Counted from the stretch's first letter, positions 52,811-62,523 are shown. The stretch is 64,000 nucleotides of DNA from Rhizobium leguminosarum (GCF_004123835.1 NZ_MZMU01000001.1:124001-188000), one strand, 5' to 3'. Numbers and translations: made by a program. The notes: generated by a model from the sequence alone, not told the origin.

Positions 52811-53601
52811 GGCAGCACCTCCGCGATCAGCGGTGGCGTCGCGAGGTCGCGATGGCTGGCGATGAGGGCGGCGGTATAGTCGCTCTCAGGCGCCGAAAGC
52901 ACCAAACGGACGGGACCAGCCTCGACCAGCTTCGCATTGCGGAAAACGGCGATGCGATCGACAAAGCCTGAGGCAAGCGCGATGTCGTGGGTGATGAACA
53001 GCAGCGTCATGCCGTCCTCGCGCACCAGCCCGTCGAGCAGGCGGACGATCTCGGCCTGGACGACGACGTCGAGCGCGTTGGTCGCCTCGTCGGCGATCAG
53101 CAGCGCCGGCCTCGCGGCAATGGCCGCCGCAATCGCCACGCGTTGGCGCTGGCCGCCGGAAAGCTGATGCGGAAAGGCCCGCATCGCCTTATCAGGCTGC
53201 GGTATCCGTACCCGCTCAAGCAATTCCTCGGCCCTGACATAGGCCTGTTTCCAGCTGAGGCCGAGATGGCGCCTGGCGCCCTCGGCGATCTGCTCGCTGA
53301 CCGTCAGGACGGGGTTGAGGCTGGAGCCCGGATCCTGGAAGACGAAGCCGAAATCGCGGCCTGGGCGGGGCGGATGGCCAAGGCCGGGCCAGAACATCTC
53401 ACCGCCGACCTTCGTTCCTACCGGCAGCAGACCGGCAAGCGCCCGGGCAAGCGTGCTCTTGCCGGAGCCGCTTTCGCCGATGATCGCCAGCCTTTCGCCG
53501 GCGACGATATCAAGATCGATATGGTCTAGCGCGGCCACACCGCTGCTGCCGCGCCCATAGGTGACAGAAAGCTGTCGCAGGCTCAAAAAAATCCCGCTCA
53601 T
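52807..53601 (-). CDS. Peptide-type ABC transporter ATPase (DppD-like)
   Basis: A 264-residue ATPase with Walker A GESGSGKST (about 41-49), signature [15 protein letters not shown] and Walker B LLIADEATNALDV. It is the first nucleotide-binding subunit of the importer. The start MSGIFLSLRQLSVTYG at 53601 overlaps the DppC-like stop by 4 bp. Longer in-frame readings are antisense noise. Confidence 0.92.
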   Translation of the reverse strand: MSGIFLSLRQLSVTYGRGSSGVAALDHIDLDIVAGERLAIIGESGSGKSTLARALAGLLPVGTKVGGEMFWPGLGHPPRPGRDFGFVFQDPGSSLNPVLTVSEQIAEGARRHLGLSWKQAYVRAEELLERVRIPQPDKAMRAFPHQLSGGQRQRVAIAAAIAARPALLIADEATNALDVVVQAEIVRLLDGLVREDGMTLLFITHDIALASGFVDRIAVFRNAKLVEAGPVRLVLSAPESDYTAALIASHRDLATPPLIAEVLP

Positions 53602-54431
53602 GCCGCCCTCACGCCATTGTCGCCAAGCGCCTTGCCCAGACCCTCGCTGAAGAGATGGACGCCGAGCACGGTCACGGCGAGTGCCGCACCCGGTATGACC
53701 GAGAGATAGGATGCCGAACGCAACACGCTGCGGCCCTCGGCGATCATCGAACCCCAGGTGGCGATATTGGGGTTGCCCAGACCCAGGAAGGAAAGCGCTG
53801 CCTCGGTGAGGATCGCACCGGCGACGATGGTGGCCGAAAGCGCCAGCACCGGCGGCAATGCGTTCGGCAGGATTTCCCGGAAAGCGATTTCGGCCGGATG
53901 CATGCCGATCACCCTTGCCGAGGCGACATAGTCCTGCTCGCGGATCGCAAGCACCTGCGCTCTCGTCAGCCGCGCCGGATCGGCCCAGGTGCCGAGTGCG
54001 ATGGCAAGGACGACAACCGGCGTCGAGACGCCGATGGTGCTGACGAAAGCTAGGGCGAGCAGGAAAGCCGGCACGATCTGGAAGGCGTCGACCACTCGCA
54101 TCAGCGCCTCGTCGACGAGCCCGCCGGCAAAACCGGCCGCAAGGCCGACGCAGAGCCCCAGCACCATGGCCGCAAACGCCGCCGCCAGGCCAACGGCAAG
54201 CGAGGTCCTGGCACCATAGAGCAGGCCCGCCAGCACGTCGCGACCGAGACGGTCGGTGCCGAGCGGAAAACCCGGATCGGTGAACGGCGCCAGCAGGGCG
54301 CGGCCGGCAATTTTCAGCGGATCGCCCGGCGAAATAACTGGAGCGAGCAGCCCGGCCGAAAGCAGGACGAGAAGGATAGCAAATCCTGCAGCACCTTCCG
54401 GCGTGCGCAACAGTCGGCGCAGCCAGCTCAT
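53598..54431 (-). CDS. Peptide-type ABC transporter permease (DppC-like)
   Basis: A 277-residue inner-membrane permease with an N-terminal helix (about 12-34), then periplasmic PGDPLKIAGRALLAPFTDPGFPLGTDRLGRDVLAGLLYGARTSL (typical DppC), five more segments and the coupling loop ASARVIGMHPAEIAFREILPNALPPV. It is overlapped by 4 bp on both sides by partner genes. Confidence 0.92.
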   Translation of the reverse strand: MSWLRRLLRTPEGAAGFAILLVLLSAGLLAPVISPGDPLKIAGRALLAPFTDPGFPLGTDRLGRDVLAGLLYGARTSLAVGLAAAFAAMVLGLCVGLAAGFAGGLVDEALMRVVDAFQIVPAFLLALAFVSTIGVSTPVVVLAIALGTWADPARLTRAQVLAIREQDYVASARVIGMHPAEIAFREILPNALPPVLALSATIVAGAILTEAALSFLGLGNPNIATWGSMIAEGRSVLRSASYLSVIPGAALAVTVLGVHLFSEGLGKALGDNGVRAA

Positions 54432-55417
54432 GCGCCGCCCTCCGATGCGCCGATGCGCGGGTCGAGCGCGGCATAGACGAGATCGACGAGGAAATTGACC
54501 GAGATGACGAGGACGGCGCTGATGACGATGATGCCCATCAACAACGGCGCGTCACGGCCGTTGACCGCCTCCTGCGCCAGCCGCCCGAAACCCGGGATCG
54601 CAAAGACGCTCTCGATCACTACGCTGCCACCGAGCATGGCCGCCGACTGCAGTCCGAGCATGGTGACAAGCGGCAGCAGCGCATTACGCGCCACGTGGCG
54701 CAGCACGATCCGGCTCCGCGACAGCCCCTTGGCCCGGGCGAAGAGCACGAAATCCAGCTTCCACGCCTCGGCCATGCCGCTGCGCATCACCCGCAGGAAC
54801 AGAGCGAGATAGATCAGGGCAAGCGCGCCGACCGGCAGAACCAGATGATCGGCGATATCGAGCGCGCGCGAAAATCCCGTCTTGCCGGAAGCGATCGTCT
54901 CGACGCCGGCGATCGGGAACCAGCGCAGCTTCACCGAAAAGGCAATGCTCAGAACCAGGCCGAGCCAGAAACTCGGAATGGCATAGACGATCAGCGAGCC
55001 GATCGACAGCAGCCGGTCACGCAGACCGCCCGGCCGCGCTCCGGCAAGGATGCCGAGCGCTGAGCCGAGGCCGAAGGATAGCGCCGTCGCGCTGCCCATC
55101 AGCAGCAGCGTATTGGGCAGACGTTCGGCAATCAGCGCCCCGACCGGCCGGCCGAAGGCGACCGACCAGCCGAGATCGAAGCGTGCGAGTGAGGAAAGAT
55201 AGAGCCAGAGGCGCGCGAACATCGATTGGTCGAGGCCGTAGCTCTCGCGCAGCGACTGCCTAAGTGCGGCATCGCCGCCGCCGATCGAGCCGAGATAGGC
55301 GTCGACGGCATCGCCCGAGGCGGATTCAAGCAGGAAAAAAGTGAAGATCACCACGATCAACAGCACTGGAATGCTGCTGATCGCCCTGCGCCTCAGGAGG
55401 ATGATTGCACGTCTCAC
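54428..55417 (-). CDS. Peptide-type ABC transporter permease (DppB-like)
   Basis: A 329-residue inner-membrane permease with a first helix at about residues 13-32 and the DppB-type sequence MRSGMAEAWKLDFVLFARAKGLSRSRIVLRHVARNALLPLVTMLGLQ (coupling region). A GTG start at 55417 is used because ATG alternatives lie inside the binding-protein gene, which ends 40 bp upstream. AGAGG lies at a long spacing, so the start has some uncertainty. Confidence 0.9.
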   Translation of the reverse strand: MRRAIILLRRRAISSIPVLLIVVIFTFFLLESASGDAVDAYLGSIGGGDAALRQSLRESYGLDQSMFARLWLYLSSLARFDLGWSVAFGRPVGALIAERLPNTLLLMGSATALSFGLGSALGILAGARPGGLRDRLLSIGSLIVYAIPSFWLGLVLSIAFSVKLRWFPIAGVETIASGKTGFSRALDIADHLVLPVGALALIYLALFLRVMRSGMAEAWKLDFVLFARAKGLSRSRIVLRHVARNALLPLVTMLGLQSAAMLGGSVVIESVFAIPGFGRLAQEAVNGRDAPLLMGIIVISAVLVISVNFLVDLVYAALDPRIGASEGGA

Positions 55418-55457
55418 GCCGGACAGGGCCTCTGGAAGAGAATTGCCGCCGATCCTA

Positions 55458-57068
55458 TCACGATTGCAGCGCCGTATCGCCCCAGTTCGAGACGGCCCAG
55501 CGCGGATTGTCCGCGACGTTGAGCACGGTATCGCGCGCAACGGTGATGAAACCCCATTCCGCAACATTGATCAGCGGCAGATCGGCGACGACAAGCTGCT
55601 GGAACTTGCGGTACAGATCGGTGCGCGCCGCCGTGTCGACAGTCTCCGAGGCCTGCTTGATGATCTTGTCGAGCTCCGGATTGACGTAGCCGCCCTGATT
55701 GGAGAAGGGCACGCCGGCAGGTGTGCCGGACTGGACGAGAATGGTGGTGGAGATCGCCGGATCACCGCGAAAGACTGGCGGACCGACGGCAAGGTCGAAG
55801 TCGTGGTCGGTATAAACAGCCTTCTGGTGCGCGGCCGCATCGGCATTGACGATCTCCGCATTGATGCCGATGACGGCGAGCGCCTGGCGAAGGTAATCAC
55901 CGAACTGCCGGGTTTCGTTGAAATAGGGCGCCGGGCGAAGCTTCAGCGTAAAGCGGTTACCATCAGGCCCTTGGCTGTAACCCGCCTTGTCGAGGATATC
56001 GTTGGCGGCCGCAGGGTCGAACGCATAGGTCGCGACATCGGGTGTATAGAACTCCGGCGCATTCTTCGGCACCGGGCCGGTCGAGGCGGCCGCGTAACCG
56101 AGGAAGATCGTGTCGACCACGAATTTCTTGTCGATCGCCTGGGCGATCGCCTGCCGCACCCTGAGATCGGCCAATTCCTTGCGGCGATGATTGATCTCGA
56201 CGACGAGCTGATAGGTCAGGGCCTCATAGCCCTTCGAGATCACCTTGATGCCGTCGACCTTGGAGATACGGTCGAGATCGGCAAGCGGCACCGCCGAAAA
56301 GGCGGCAAGCTGGATCTCCTCGGCTTCCAGTGCTGCACCCGCCGACTCGCGATCGGGCAGCACCCGGAAGATGATCTCGTCGAGTTTCGGCTGCTCCTTG
56401 TCCCAGTAATTCTCATTGCGCGTCAGCCGGTAATATTCGCCGGGCTTGTGTTCGGCGAATTTGAAGGGACCGGTGCCGATCAGCGTGTTGTTGGCAGGGT
56501 TGGTGGCGATATCGGTACCGTCGAAAATATGCTTGGCGACAACGCTGGTAACGACAGGCAGCGCGTTGCGGATGAGCTGGAACGGCGTCGGCTTGGAGAA
56601 GCGGAAGATGGCGGTGTAATCATCGGGTGTATCGACGGTTTCGAGATTGGCGAAGACCAGGCGGCCGAGATTCTGCAGCGGCTTCCAGATATTGAGCGCG
56701 GAGAAGGCGACATCGACCGAGGTGAACGGCTTGCCATCGTGCCAGGTGACGCCGTCGCGCAGCTTGAAGGTGACGGCAAGACCGTCATCCGAGCCCTCCC
56801 AGGAGGTGGCGAGGCGCGGTGAAAGCCCGTCCTTGCCGTCGAACGACGCTTCGGCGAGCGGCTCGATCACCTTGCTCGCGACGAAGAAGACGCCGTTCGA
56901 GGCGACGATGGCAGGGTTGAGGTTCTTCGGCTCGGAATCGGCCGCAACGATCAGCCGGCCGCCGCCGGACGCGGTCTGCGCGAGCGCCTGCCGGGCGAGC
57001 GCCGTCGAGGCAAGCAGCAGGGCAGTGCCCTTCATCAGCGTGCGCCGCGAGATAGATGATACGGTCAT
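55458..57068 (-). CDS. Peptide-type ABC transporter substrate-binding protein (family 5)
   Basis: A 536-residue periplasmic protein. The signal peptide carries RRTLMKG near residues 8-14 (Tat-like) and is cleaved around LAQT. The mature part has the family-5 oligopeptide/nickel-binding fold, with DDGLAVTFKLRDGVTWHDGKPFTSVDVAFSA (about 85-115) as hallmark. AGGAGG sits just before the ATG. It is first in the operon with DppB-, C-, D- and F-like genes and an aminotransferase. The ligand is unknown; peptides, opines or organosulfur compounds are possible. Confidence 0.92.
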   Translation of the reverse strand: MTVSSISRRTLMKGTALLLASTALARQALAQTASGGGRLIVAADSEPKNLNPAIVASNGVFFVASKVIEPLAEASFDGKDGLSPRLATSWEGSDDGLAVTFKLRDGVTWHDGKPFTSVDVAFSALNIWKPLQNLGRLVFANLETVDTPDDYTAIFRFSKPTPFQLIRNALPVVTSVVAKHIFDGTDIATNPANNTLIGTGPFKFAEHKPGEYYRLTRNENYWDKEQPKLDEIIFRVLPDRESAGAALEAEEIQLAAFSAVPLADLDRISKVDGIKVISKGYEALTYQLVVEINHRRKELADLRVRQAIAQAIDKKFVVDTIFLGYAAASTGPVPKNAPEFYTPDVATYAFDPAAANDILDKAGYSQGPDGNRFTLKLRPAPYFNETRQFGDYLRQALAVIGINAEIVNADAAAHQKAVYTDHDFDLAVGPPVFRGDPAISTTILVQSGTPAGVPFSNQGGYVNPELDKIIKQASETVDTAARTDLYRKFQQLVVADLPLINVAEWGFITVARDTVLNVADNPRWAVSNWGDTALQS

Positions 57069-57208
57069 GACCCCTCCTGATCGGTGAACAATTCGCCAGA
57101 CTATATTCACGGCGAAAAGATCATTGCGACGGATATTAAATTCAAATGCGCAAGCCGGGCGAGATATTTTTCTGCCCTGTGCGCATTCGCCTGAGCAAGC
57201 CGTGCCGA

Positions 57209-58606
57209 TCAGCCGCCGGCGGCAAGCCTGACCGGTTCTCCCGCGAGGTTGCGGTAAGCAGCACCCGGATGCGGAGCGACGAGACGCGGTCCCTTGCCAC
57301 CAAGCTTTTCCCGCAGCGTTCCCTTGGCATATTCGGTCTTATAGACGCCGCGCTTTTGCAGTTCCGGCACCAGCAGATCGACGGCATCCTCGAAGCTCTC
57401 GGGCGTGACGGCATAGGCGAGGTTGAAGCCGTCGACATCGGTATCCTCGATCCATTCCTGCATCAGATCGGCGACCGTCTGCGGCGAACCGACGAACACA
57501 GGGCCGAAACCGCCGATGCCGACCCAGTCGGCCATTTCGCGCACCGTCCATTCCTTGGTGGGATCGATGGTGGTGAAGGTCTCTACGGCCGATTGCACCG
57601 CATTGGTATGGCGGTGCCGCAGCACCTCGTCCGGCCCGAACTGGCCGAAATCGATGCCGGTCCAGCCGGAGATCAGCGTCAGCGCCCCCTCGAAGGAGGC
57701 GTATTTGCGGTATTCGTTGAACTTCCGCTGCGCTTCCGCATCGGACTCGCCGAGGATCACGGTCTGCAGATTGAAGGCAAGGATTTCGCGCGGGTTGCGG
57801 CCGACGCGTTCGGCCGCCTCGCGGACATTGGCGACGTAACGCTTCAGCACGGCTTTCGACGGGGATGCGACGAAGATGCATTCGGCATGGGCGCCGGCGA
57901 AATCCTTGCCGCGGCTGGAGGCGCCGGCCTGGTAGAGCACTGGCGTGCGCTGCGGCGAGGGTTCGCTCAAGTGAATGCCGGGCACGTTGAAATGCCTGCC
58001 GGAATGGCGGATCGGGTGGACCTTGTCAGGATGGGTGAAGATACCGCTTTCGCGGTCGCGGACGACGGCGCCATCCTCCCAGCTTCCCTCCCAGAGCTTG
58101 TAGCAGACCTCGAGATATTCCTCGGCGAGGTCGTAGCGGTCATCATGCTTCGTCTGCGCCGGCTGGCCGATATTGAGCGCACCGCTGTTAAGGTAGGAGG
58201 TGACGATATTCCAGCCGACGCGCCCCTTGGTCAGATGGTCGAGCGTCGATATGCGGCGGGCGAAGGTGTAGGGGTGCTCGAAGGAGAGCGACGCCGTCAG
58301 GCCGAAGCCGAGATGCTCGGTCTCGTAGGCCATGGTTGGAATGAGCTGCAGCGGATCGTTGACCGGCACCTGCGCCGAATGGCGAAGTGCAGCATCGACA
58401 TTGCCGTTGAGCACATCGTAGACGCCGAGCACGTCGGCGATGAACAGCCCGTCGAACCTGCCGCGCTCCAGCGTCTTTGCCAGATGCACCCAGTAGTCGA
58501 GATCCTTGTAGGTCCAGGACTTGTCGCGCGGATGGCGCCAGAGCCCCGGCGACTGGTGTCCGACGCAATTCATATCGAAGGCGTTCAGCCTGATTTCGCG
58601 GGTCAT
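57209..58606 (-). CDS. NtaA/SnaA/DszA-family FMN-dependent monooxygenase
   Basis: A 465-residue luciferase-like flavin monooxygenase. The family start IRLNAFDMNCVGHQSPGLWRHP, DGLFIADVLG, LTKGRVGWNIVTSYLNSGALNIG (about 130-152), VLYQAGASSRGKDFAGAHAECIFV and SPQTVADLMQEWIEDTDVDGFNLAYAVTP are all present. Relatives oxidise organosulfur or nitrilotriacetate compounds with reduced FMN from a separate reductase; none is seen here. It lies 17 bp downstream of the ribose-type permease, in the same operon. Confidence 0.91.
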   Translation of the reverse strand: MTREIRLNAFDMNCVGHQSPGLWRHPRDKSWTYKDLDYWVHLAKTLERGRFDGLFIADVLGVYDVLNGNVDAALRHSAQVPVNDPLQLIPTMAYETEHLGFGLTASLSFEHPYTFARRISTLDHLTKGRVGWNIVTSYLNSGALNIGQPAQTKHDDRYDLAEEYLEVCYKLWEGSWEDGAVVRDRESGIFTHPDKVHPIRHSGRHFNVPGIHLSEPSPQRTPVLYQAGASSRGKDFAGAHAECIFVASPSKAVLKRYVANVREAAERVGRNPREILAFNLQTVILGESDAEAQRKFNEYRKYASFEGALTLISGWTGIDFGQFGPDEVLRHRHTNAVQSAVETFTTIDPTKEWTVREMADWVGIGGFGPVFVGSPQTVADLMQEWIEDTDVDGFNLAYAVTPESFEDAVDLLVPELQKRGVYKTEYAKGTLREKLGGKGPRLVAPHPGAAYRNLAGEPVRLAAGG

Positions 58607-58623
58607 GTCTTTCTTCCTTGGAA

Positions 58624-59685
58624 TTAGGGATTGCTGCGGCCGAGGCCGTAGGTCAGCGCTAAGGCTCCGACGAGCACGGCGCCCTTGACGAAATCCTGGG
58701 TGTAATAGGGAGCGTTCAGCATGGTGAGGCCGTTCAGCAACACACCGACGAAGACGGCGCCGGCAATGGTGCCGAGCACGTTTGGACGCTGCAGGTTGAA
58801 GACGGCAAAACCGATCAGCGCGGCGGCGACCGAATCCATCAGCAGCGAGCCGCCGGACGAGATATCACCACGCCCGACGCGGGCGGCGATGACAATGCCG
58901 CCGAGCGATGCCAGCGTGCCCGATAGGACATAGGCGAGCGTCTTCAGCCGCACCGTCGAGGCGCCGGCAAGCCGGGTGGCGACCTCGTTGCCGCCGGTCG
59001 CAAACAGCAAGCGGCCGATGCGGGTGCGCTCGGTGAGGATGAAGAGGACGACGGCAACCGTCGCCATCAGCACCACGGAAACGGGCAGGCTACCGAGGAT
59101 GCTGTAGCGGCCGATCAGCAGGAAGGCCGGGTCGTAGGCGCCGGTCGCCTTCGATCCATCAGGCAGGGTGAGTCCCGCCGAAATCGACCGGCCGGCGGTC
59201 GGGATCAACTGCAGGCCGGAAAGCAGGAACATCATCGCCAGCGTCGCCAGGAGATCCGGCACCTTCAGGCGGACGATGAGGAAGGCGTTGACGAGGCCGA
59301 TCAGGGCGCCAAAGGCGAGCACCAGTGGCACCGTCGCATAGGCATCAAGGTGCCAGACGATCATCGCATAACTCGCCGCCATCACACTCGATGCGGCGAC
59401 CGCGCCGATCGACAGGTCGAAACCGCCGACGGCAAGCGTGACGGTGACCCCGGCGCCGAGAATGGCGACGACGGACACCGCCTGCAGGATGCTCATTAGA
59501 TTGGCGATGTTGATGAAGGCGAGTTGGGCGATGGTGAAGCCGACGACGAGCAGCGCCAGCAGGATGAACACCGCGCCCGCCCGGAGAAATGCCCCGAGAG
59601 ATGCAAGGCCGCCGCTATGGGCTTGCGGTGATGCTTTTGGCCGGGCGTTTGCCTGTGGAAGAGTGTCGTCATCGATGGTCGTCAT
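58624..59685 (-). CDS. Ribose-type ABC transporter permease (RbsC-like)
   Basis: A 353-residue inner-membrane permease of the RbsC/XylH family with about nine hydrophobic segments. The family pieces VTVTLAVGGFDLSIGAVAASSVMAAS (about 76-100) and GGNEVATRLAGASTVRLKTLAYVLSG are present. The N-terminal 30 residues are polar. It overlaps the ATPase stop by 4 bp and precedes the DszA-like gene. The binding protein is on the opposite strand at 61401. Confidence 0.92.
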   Translation of the reverse strand: MTTIDDDTLPQANARPKASPQAHSGGLASLGAFLRAGAVFILLALLVVGFTIAQLAFINIANLMSILQAVSVVAILGAGVTVTLAVGGFDLSIGAVAASSVMAASYAMIVWHLDAYATVPLVLAFGALIGLVNAFLIVRLKVPDLLATLAMMFLLSGLQLIPTAGRSISAGLTLPDGSKATGAYDPAFLLIGRYSILGSLPVSVVLMATVAVVLFILTERTRIGRLLFATGGNEVATRLAGASTVRLKTLAYVLSGTLASLGGIVIAARVGRGDISSGGSLLMDSVAAALIGFAVFNLQRPNVLGTIAGAVFVGVLLNGLTMLNAPYYTQDFVKGAVLVGALALTYGLGRSNP

Positions 59686-61166
59686 GCGGATATTCCCTGG
59701 ATTGCGGAGGCAAGAGCGGCCCCGTCTGCCGCGAGCCTCAACACGTGGCGGTCGATGACGAGGATGCGGTCGGCCACTTCATAGGCCTCCTCCGGATCGG
59801 AGGTCGCGATCAGCGTCGCCCGGTCAGTACGGGCGCGGATTGCCCGGATGATGTCATGACGGGCGCCGACGTCGACGCCCTGGAAGGGTTCGTCGAGCAG
59901 CAGCAGCCGGCTTGGTTCCGCCTCCCAGCGAGCGATCACAGCCTTTTGCTGGTTGCCGCCGGACAGCGACCAGACCGAGGCGAGCGGACCCGCGGCCTTG
60001 ATGCCGAGACGGGCGATTGCCTGTTCGGCTTCGCGTCGCTCGCGGCCACCGACAAGGAAACCGCGCGGATACCATTTGCCAAGATGCGGCAGGCTGATGG
60101 TCGCCGACAGCGAATGGCCGGGCCATGCCGGTGGCATCAGCGAGGAGCGATGCCGGTCTTCGGCCGCCATCGCCACACCTGCGGCAATCGCCTCGGCCGG
60201 GCCTTTCGGCCGATAGGGCCGGCCGCCGAGGAACATCGCGCCGCCGGCAGGCGCCGTCACCCCGAAAATCGCCGACAACAGCCGGCTCTTGCCGGCGCCG
60301 AGCGCACCGGTCACCGCCACCACCTCGCCCTCATGCAATGACAGATCGAAGGAGGCGGCCCCAGAGAGCAGGCGGGCACCGCGCATCTCGAAAATCACTG
60401 GTCCGGTCGCGGGCCGCGCATCCGGCCGGGCCGCATCCAGTCTGCGGCCGATCATCGTCTCGATGGCGCTCGAAAAATCGATCGGCCGCGAGAAGGTGCC
60501 GACGACGCGACCGCCGCGCATGACGAGCGCGCGGTCGGCGATGGCTTCGAGATCGGCTGTACGATGCGAGATATAGAGGATCGCCAGTCCGCGCTTGCGC
60601 AGGCCGATCAGGATATCGAAGAGGCGCCGGCTTTCCTCTCCGGAAAGGCTCGCCGTCGGCTCATCGAGGATGAGGAGGTCGGCACGGTTGGCAAGCGCCC
60701 GGGCGATCGCCACCAATTGCCGATCGGCGCTGGCGAGGTCACCGAAATCACGGTCCAGCGGCAGGGTGAAGCCGGCGGCGTCGAGCATGGACTGCGCGGC
60801 ACGGCGGATGCCGGCGCGCGAGACGAAGAAGGGTGTGCTGCGATCGGCAAACCGGTTGAGCAGCAGGGCATCGGCAACGGTCAGACCGGCCGCACCGACG
60901 AGATCCGTCGACTGATGCACCGTGACGACGCCGGCTCTTGCCGCTTCGGCCGGGCTACGCGGCGCAAAGGCGCGGCCATCGAGGCTGACCATGCCGCCAT
61001 CGGCCGGAAGCACGCCGGAAAGGATCTTGACCAGCGTCGATTTGCCCGCGCCGTTTGCGCCCATCAGCGCCACGATCTCGCCGCGTTCCATAGAAAAATC
61101 AGCGCCGGCAAGCGCCCGCGTCGATCCGAAACTGCGGGTGATATTTTCAATGTGAAGAAGCGGCAT
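59682..61166 (-). CDS. Ribose-type ABC transporter ATPase, double cassette (RbsA-like)
   Basis: A 494-residue protein with two nucleotide-binding cassettes: N-terminal Walker A GANGAGKST (about 34-42) and a C-terminal P-loop GALGAGKS (about 280-287), with signature WSLSGGNQQKAVIARW (about 395). Two tandem cassettes are normal for RbsA/MglA. The start MPLLHIENITRSFGS at 61166 is preferred to upstream in-frame ATGs, which fall in the divergent promoter region. It pairs with the permease at 58624-59685. Confidence 0.92.
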   Translation of the reverse strand: MPLLHIENITRSFGSTRALAGADFSMERGEIVALMGANGAGKSTLVKILSGVLPADGGMVSLDGRAFAPRSPAEAARAGVVTVHQSTDLVGAAGLTVADALLLNRFADRSTPFFVSRAGIRRAAQSMLDAAGFTLPLDRDFGDLASADRQLVAIARALANRADLLILDEPTASLSGEESRRLFDILIGLRKRGLAILYISHRTADLEAIADRALVMRGGRVVGTFSRPIDFSSAIETMIGRRLDAARPDARPATGPVIFEMRGARLLSGAASFDLSLHEGEVVAVTGALGAGKSRLLSAIFGVTAPAGGAMFLGGRPYRPKGPAEAIAAGVAMAAEDRHRSSLMPPAWPGHSLSATISLPHLGKWYPRGFLVGGRERREAEQAIARLGIKAAGPLASVWSLSGGNQQKAVIARWEAEPSRLLLLDEPFQGVDVGARHDIIRAIRARTDRATLIATSDPEEAYEVADRILVIDRHVLRLAADGAALASAIQGISA

Positions 61167-61301
61167 CGATAAAGGTCCGGGACTGCAATCGAAGCCGGAG
61201 TGTGCCCTGTCCGGGCAGTCGAACTCCAGGCACGCCTTTCCCCCGCGAACTGCCCTCGGGAAACAAAGAATCTCCCACAGCCCATAAAATCGGATCATTT
61301 A

Positions 61302-61346
61302 CTCTACTAAAAACATAGAGATTATATCTAATAATCCGACGCGTCG
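61302..61346. promoter_or_regulatory. Inverted repeats in the divergent promoter (61167-61400)
   Basis: Three symmetric elements lie side by side in AT-rich DNA: CTCTA-N9-TAGAG (61302-61320), GATTAT-N5-ATAATC (61320-61336) and the perfect 10-bp CGACGCGTCG (61337-61346). They fall in the 234-bp gap between the ATPase gene (leftward) and the binding-protein gene (rightward), so they may serve a shared regulator that is not encoded in the window. Confidence 0.5.
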
Positions 61347-61400
61347 CGAGGGCTGCCAGACCTGTCAGACGACGCTCCCGATTACTAAAGGAACGCGACG

Positions 61401-62447
61401 ATGAAATCCCTCGCACGGCTCGCACTGTCTGCCGCCGTCATTCCGTTCATTTTCACCCAAGGCGCAAAAGCCGACGGTCTGTCCGGCGCTCCTGCCCCTT
61501 TCGACAAGGGCGGCGTCAATGTGGCTCTGATCAGCTACATCTCGGCCGGCGATTTCTTCCAGGCCTACCAGGCGGGGGCTGAAGCCCAGGCCAAGGCGCT
61601 GGATATCGACCTGCGCATCTTCCCCGGCCGGCAGGATGCCGCAGAACAGCGCGAGCAGATCCTGCAGGCGATCAATCTCGGCGTCTCCGGCATCGTCATC
61701 GACCACGGCCTGCCGGAATCGCTCGGCGACGTCGTGCAGCAGGCGCTCGACAAGGGCATCAAGGTCGTGGCCTTCGACGTCAACCTCAACAATCCCAAGA
61801 TTCCCCAGGTGGAGCAGAGCGATCACGAACTCGCATCATTGGCGCTGGAACAGGTGGTGAAGGACAACGGCGAGAGCTTCAACGCCGGCTATGTCTATGT
61901 CGCGGGCTTTGCGCCGCTCGACCGCCGCAACGAAGTCTGGGACAAGTTCAAGTCGGACAATAAAGGCGTGATCGAAAAGGCCCGCTTCGGCAATGTCAGC
62001 GACACGACGGCGACTTCGACCGCCGATCAGGCGAAGGCGGTGCTGACCGCCAATCCCGACATATCGGTGGTCTTCGCCCCCTATGACGAATTCGCCCGGG
62101 GCGTGAAGCTCGCCGCCAACGACCTCGGCATATCAAACAAGCTCAAGATCTATTCGGCCGACGTCTCGACGGCCGATATCCAGGAAATCACCGAGGAAGG
62201 CAGCCCTTGGGTTGCGACCGTGGCGACCAATCCGGCCGTCGTCGGCGCCGTCTCCATTCGCGCCGCAGCACTCGAAATCGCCGGGCAGACGGTTCCCCAC
62301 CAAATCACCGTGAAGCCGACGCTTCTGACGCAGGAAAGCCTGCGCGCAGCCGGCGTCAAGACGATCGAGGAACTGGCAGAAAAGATCCCGGCCTTCAGCA
62401 CGAGCGATGCGGCGACCGCCAGCTGGATCCCGGACAAGCTGTTCTGA
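61401..62447 (+). CDS. Ribose-type ABC transporter substrate-binding protein (RbsB-like)
   Basis: A 348-residue periplasmic protein with signal peptide (about 1-24, cleavage near AKA/DG). The type I sugar-binding fold is recognisable by VNVALISYISAGDFFQAYQAGAEAQAKALDIDLRIFPGRQDAAEQREQILQAI and the INLGVSGIVIDHGL motif. It serves the ATPase and permease encoded on the opposite strand across a shared promoter region. A strong hairpin follows the gene. The ligand is unknown; the two flanking flavin monooxygenase types suggest an organosulfur compound. Confidence 0.91.
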   Translation: MKSLARLALSAAVIPFIFTQGAKADGLSGAPAPFDKGGVNVALISYISAGDFFQAYQAGAEAQAKALDIDLRIFPGRQDAAEQREQILQAINLGVSGIVIDHGLPESLGDVVQQALDKGIKVVAFDVNLNNPKIPQVEQSDHELASLALEQVVKDNGESFNAGYVYVAGFAPLDRRNEVWDKFKSDNKGVIEKARFGNVSDTTATSTADQAKAVLTANPDISVVFAPYDEFARGVKLAANDLGISNKLKIYSADVSTADIQEITEEGSPWVATVATNPAVVGAVSIRAAALEIAGQTVPHQITVKPTLLTQESLRAAGVKTIEELAEKIPAFSTSDAATASWIPDKLF

Positions 62448-62464
62448 CCTCGCACTTCGATCCG

Positions 62465-62503
62465 TCCGGCGGGAGCGTCGAGCTCCCGCCGGATCATCTT
62501 TTT
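62465..62503 (+). terminator. Hairpin with T-run after the binding-protein gene
   Basis: TCCGGCGGGAGC (62465-62476) and GCTCCCGCCGGA (62482-62493) form a perfect 12-bp stem with a 5-base loop, followed by a TTTTT at 62499-62503. Likely a partial terminator or stabiliser between the binding-protein and monooxygenase genes. Confidence 0.65.
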
Positions 62504-62523
62504 GAAGAATTGGAGTTCCGCCC

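Noticed and set aside
52807..54474. An N-terminally extended DppD-like ATPase
   Set aside because: The added region reads through the DppC-like gene in another frame; the real start is 53601.
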